DNA of 32,681 bases, taken from Phycisphaeraceae bacterium (GTDB taxonomy: Bacteria; Planctomycetota; Phycisphaerae; Phycisphaerales; Zrk34). The position numbers and the translations under genes were made by a program. Shown here piece after piece: positions 30,935 through 32,681 of this stretch (positions within the stretch are counted from its first letter, which is position 1; every line of letters begins with the position of its first letter). The notes below the pieces were generated by a model. It was not told the origin of the DNA. It searched no databases and worked only from the letters and a program-made list of their open reading frames with translations. The DNA lies in the NCBI GenBank assembly GCA_028277685.1, contig JANQFT010000133.1:1-32681 (forward strand), written 5' to 3'.

Positions 30935-30945
30935 GCGCTCAACCT

Positions 30946-31995
30946 CTACAGCTTTTCGCCGTCGTATCGAAGAATCTGATGCCGCGGCGGAGCGAAACTC
31001 TTCTTCACTGCGGTCAGGATTTGCTTGCGCCGGGCTGTGCGTTCAGCCTCGGGCAACTGAAGTACGATGTCGTCCACATCGTGAGGACCGATACGCCATC
31101 GGCCGCACACTAGGCCATCAAACGCACCATCGATCAACAGGTACGCCAATACATCACGTTTGCCAAAGGTACGTTTCAGTTCTTCTGTATGCGACCGCAC
31201 CAACCCATCTGCTCCACTGAGGACGAACACGCTCTTGCGCGGTTTGCGGGAGCGGAGACCAACATCCTCCCGCCCGATCCAGCCATCCCCCAAACCTTCA
31301 GTACTGATCGGTTGGACCAACTGTTGTTGTTCCATCTGTTGCAGAGCTTGCCGCAATAGTCGCACCGGCAGGCGAGACCATCCTTTAAACTGCTCGAACG
31401 TAGCGAACACGTGCGCGTGCAGAAAGCGCCCCAGCACCATGCACACATCGTCGAGCTGGCGATCTGCATCGAGCGTGATGTCGGGCCATTCCGATTCGAA
31501 GGCGTACCAGCTTCGTTCCCAATCGGTTTCGGTCTGGTCTTCGTAAACCAGAAAGGCTGTCTGCAGGCGATGCAGTGCCGGCATGATGTGTTTGTTCAGC
31601 AGGCCTGTCTCTTCCTTGACTTGCCGCGGCGTCAGCGGGCCAGCTACGCAAACCGCTTCGTACACAGCCTGCTGGGTGGGCGTTGGATCGGTAAGCGGTC
31701 GGCAGAACGCGTTGGCATATTGCTGCAGATCATCAGCCAACACGTAACCCACCGTGCCTCCGACGAATCGCCCTTTCACGATGCGTCGCTCGCGACGCAG
31801 ATCTTCACTGATGGTGCTGCAGTCGAAGCTCGTGCGATGTGGCAGCGCGGGAGGCGAACCGGGATAGGCACTGGTCGTCGTCGACACCGGCTGAAGCGTA
31901 CTGAACAACTCAAGATAACCACGCTCATCCTTGCGTGTTGCAGTCAAACCTTGTCGGTTCAAACGTTCAGTCAACACTGCTTGGCAATCCGGCAT
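30946..31995 (-). CDS. Winged-helix DNA-binding protein, possibly YcaQ/HTH_42-like
   Basis: The 349-residue protein has repeated winged-helix-like segments, for example PTPTQQAVYEAVCVAGPLTPRQV then HIMPALHRLQ (about 105-145) and LPVRLLRQALQQMEQQQLVQPI (about 208-230). The last third (FGKRDVLAYLLIDGAFDGLVCGRWRIGPHDVDDIVL) has the beta-type pattern of the C-terminal domain of YcaQ/AlkX-like DNA glycosylases. The known catalytic motif of that family is not clear here, so the call is tentative and a non-enzymatic DNA-binding protein is possible. The ATG at 31995 has AAGGA ten bases before it. It follows a DEDD exonuclease gene by 25 nt, so both may serve DNA repair or processing. Confidence 0.6.
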   Translation of the reverse strand: MPDCQAVLTERLNRQGLTATRKDERGYLELFSTLQPVSTTTSAYPGSPPALPHRTSFDCSTISEDLRRERRIVKGRFVGGTVGYVLADDLQQYANAFCRPLTDPTPTQQAVYEAVCVAGPLTPRQVKEETGLLNKHIMPALHRLQTAFLVYEDQTETDWERSWYAFESEWPDITLDADRQLDDVCMVLGRFLHAHVFATFEQFKGWSRLPVRLLRQALQQMEQQQLVQPISTEGLGDGWIGREDVGLRSRKPRKSVFVLSGADGLVRSHTEELKRTFGKRDVLAYLLIDGAFDGLVCGRWRIGPHDVDDIVLQLPEAERTARRKQILTAVKKSFAPPRHQILRYDGEKL

Positions 31996-32020
31996 GTGTC
32001 GTTCATCCTTCGTAATAGCA

Positions 32021-32681
32021 TTACCAGCCTCTAAGGCGCTCTACCACATCGCGATGCGCGGTGAAGGGATTATCCGTGAGTGAAGGCACGCGCACCGCCA
32101 ATTCATCTTCAAAAGGCGTGTCGCGCAGTTTTGCGTTGTACGCCATCGCCAGTAGCGGCTCCAGCGCGAGTACATCCTGCACGTTGTAGGCCAGCAGCGT
32201 TTCGAGTGTGTGTTGGTCGCGCGTGCGTTGGTATTCGCGCCACAGAATCACAGCAAAATAGCCATCTATATCTGCCATGTCTGTACGGCCGAGTCCGACC
32301 TGGTGCTCAATCGCTTTCAACCCGCCCTTCATTCCCACGCTACGCAGCACGTGCATCAGGTCGATGTGCGCCGCATCGATATCCACGCGCAAAAACTTCC
32401 GTAGGAATGGCACGTCAAAACTTTTGCCGTTGAAGGTAACGATCAAGTCATACTTCGCTACATCAATTTCAAATTGGTCGATGTTGACCCCATGCACGTA
32501 GTATCGCACATGTTCGCCGTTGTACATCGCGATGGTGGTCACGTGGTCGTCAAAGCCCCCAAGGCCGGTGGTTTCGATATCTAAGTAAGCGATGCTGTGG
32601 GTGAAATCCGGGAACAGTCGCCAGTGTTCGCGCGGAGGCAGGTGCTCGGCGAAGTAGTGGGCATTGCGTTGTTGGTGTTGT
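32021..32681 (-). CDS. DEDD-type 3'-5' exonuclease (RNase H-like, YprB family), 5' end off window
   Basis: The minus-strand frame is open to the right edge. It reads AYLDIETTGLGG (motif I, Asp and Glu), FNGKSFDVPFLR (motif II, Asp) and YNVQDVLALEPL (motif III, Asp), the order seen in YprB-type ribonuclease-H-like exonucleases. The missing N-terminus precedes FAEHLPPREHWRLFPDF. A start at GTG 32542, inside the domain, is rejected because motif I lies upstream of it. The gene is followed after 25 nt by the winged-helix gene. It probably trims single-stranded DNA or RNA; substrate is not decided. Confidence 0.88.
   Translation of the reverse strand, partial: QHQQRNAHYFAEHLPPREHWRLFPDFTHSIAYLDIETTGLGGFDDHVTTIAMYNGEHVRYYVHGVNIDQFEIDVAKYDLIVTFNGKSFDVPFLRKFLRVDIDAAHIDLMHVLRSVGMKGGLKAIEHQVGLGRTDMADIDGYFAVILWREYQRTRDQHTLETLLAYNVQDVLALEPLLAMAYNAKLRDTPFEDELAVRVPSLTDNPFTAHRDVVERLRGW

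Noticed and set aside
1-32681. CRISPR arrays, tRNA genes, transposases, prophage genes
   Set aside because: None of these was found in a reading of either strand. Absence is by eye, not by a tool, and short tRNA genes could be missed.

Overview
The window looks like chromosomal DNA from a planctomycete, most plausibly of the class Phycisphaerae. That placement is inferred from gene content: a prepilin-like protein with an H-X9-DG C-terminus, two proteins with PEP-CTERM tails, a XylR-type LacI/AraC regulator, c-di-GMP-linked type IV pilus genes, and weak Shine-Dalgarno signals with several TTG or GTG starts. No rRNA, tRNA, CRISPR array, transposase or phage gene was found. Both ends cut through genes.

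Left part (1-9.6 kb). A tightly coupled minus-strand operon runs histidine kinase, STAS protein, PilB/GspE ATPase with MshEN-like c-di-GMP-binding motifs, PilC/GspF, and PilM (cut by the left edge). It is divergent from a plus-strand pair, a single-domain response regulator and an HD-GYP phosphodiesterase. A near-perfect 22-bp palindrome lies between them. A small membrane protein, a pseudopilin-like secreted protein, and a small transcription unit with its own promoter, a 38-codon ORF and a strong terminator follow. An 11-bp phased repeat array precedes the membrane protein. Together with a GGDEF cyclase at 17 kb, the region points to surface appendages controlled by phosphorelay and c-di-GMP.

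Middle part (9.6-18 kb). This holds two GNAT genes (one a tandem fusion), an SGNH hydrolase, an ECF sigma factor fused to an Eis-like GNAT/SCP2 module that is cut by an in-frame TAA, a protein with a possible ADP-ribosyltransferase-like N-terminus and HEAT repeats, a class III nucleotide cyclase beside a small double-CxxC protein, and the GGDEF protein. Two repeat families occur here: a 94-bp element with imperfect terminal inverted repeats, and an AGCTT/GAGTTT repeat whose second copy lies inside the NAD synthetase gene.

Carbohydrate locus (17.7-22 kb). A XylR-type regulator is divergent from a PEP-CTERM protein of unknown role and a secreted GH88-like unsaturated uronyl hydrolase with an N-terminal lectin-like domain and PEP-CTERM tail. 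This suggests regulated breakdown of an acidic polysaccharide.

Right part (22-32.7 kb). Housekeeping and transport genes follow: RluA-type pseudouridine synthase, an orphan metal ABC permease, a CDF metal exporter, an RNase Z-like hydrolase, NAD synthetase, an HMA lipoprotein, a GT39/83-type membrane glycosyltransferase coupled to a PAP2 phosphatase, a winged-helix protein, and a DEDD exonuclease cut by the right edge. Two long gaps hold what look like independent structured RNAs, each with a promoter and an intrinsic terminator. The second (about 30597-30934) contains TAAGGAGGTGATCCAG, complementary over about 15-16 nt to the conserved 3' end of 16S rRNA, directly in front of a 10-codon reading frame. 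It is the best candidate for something undescribed in this window.
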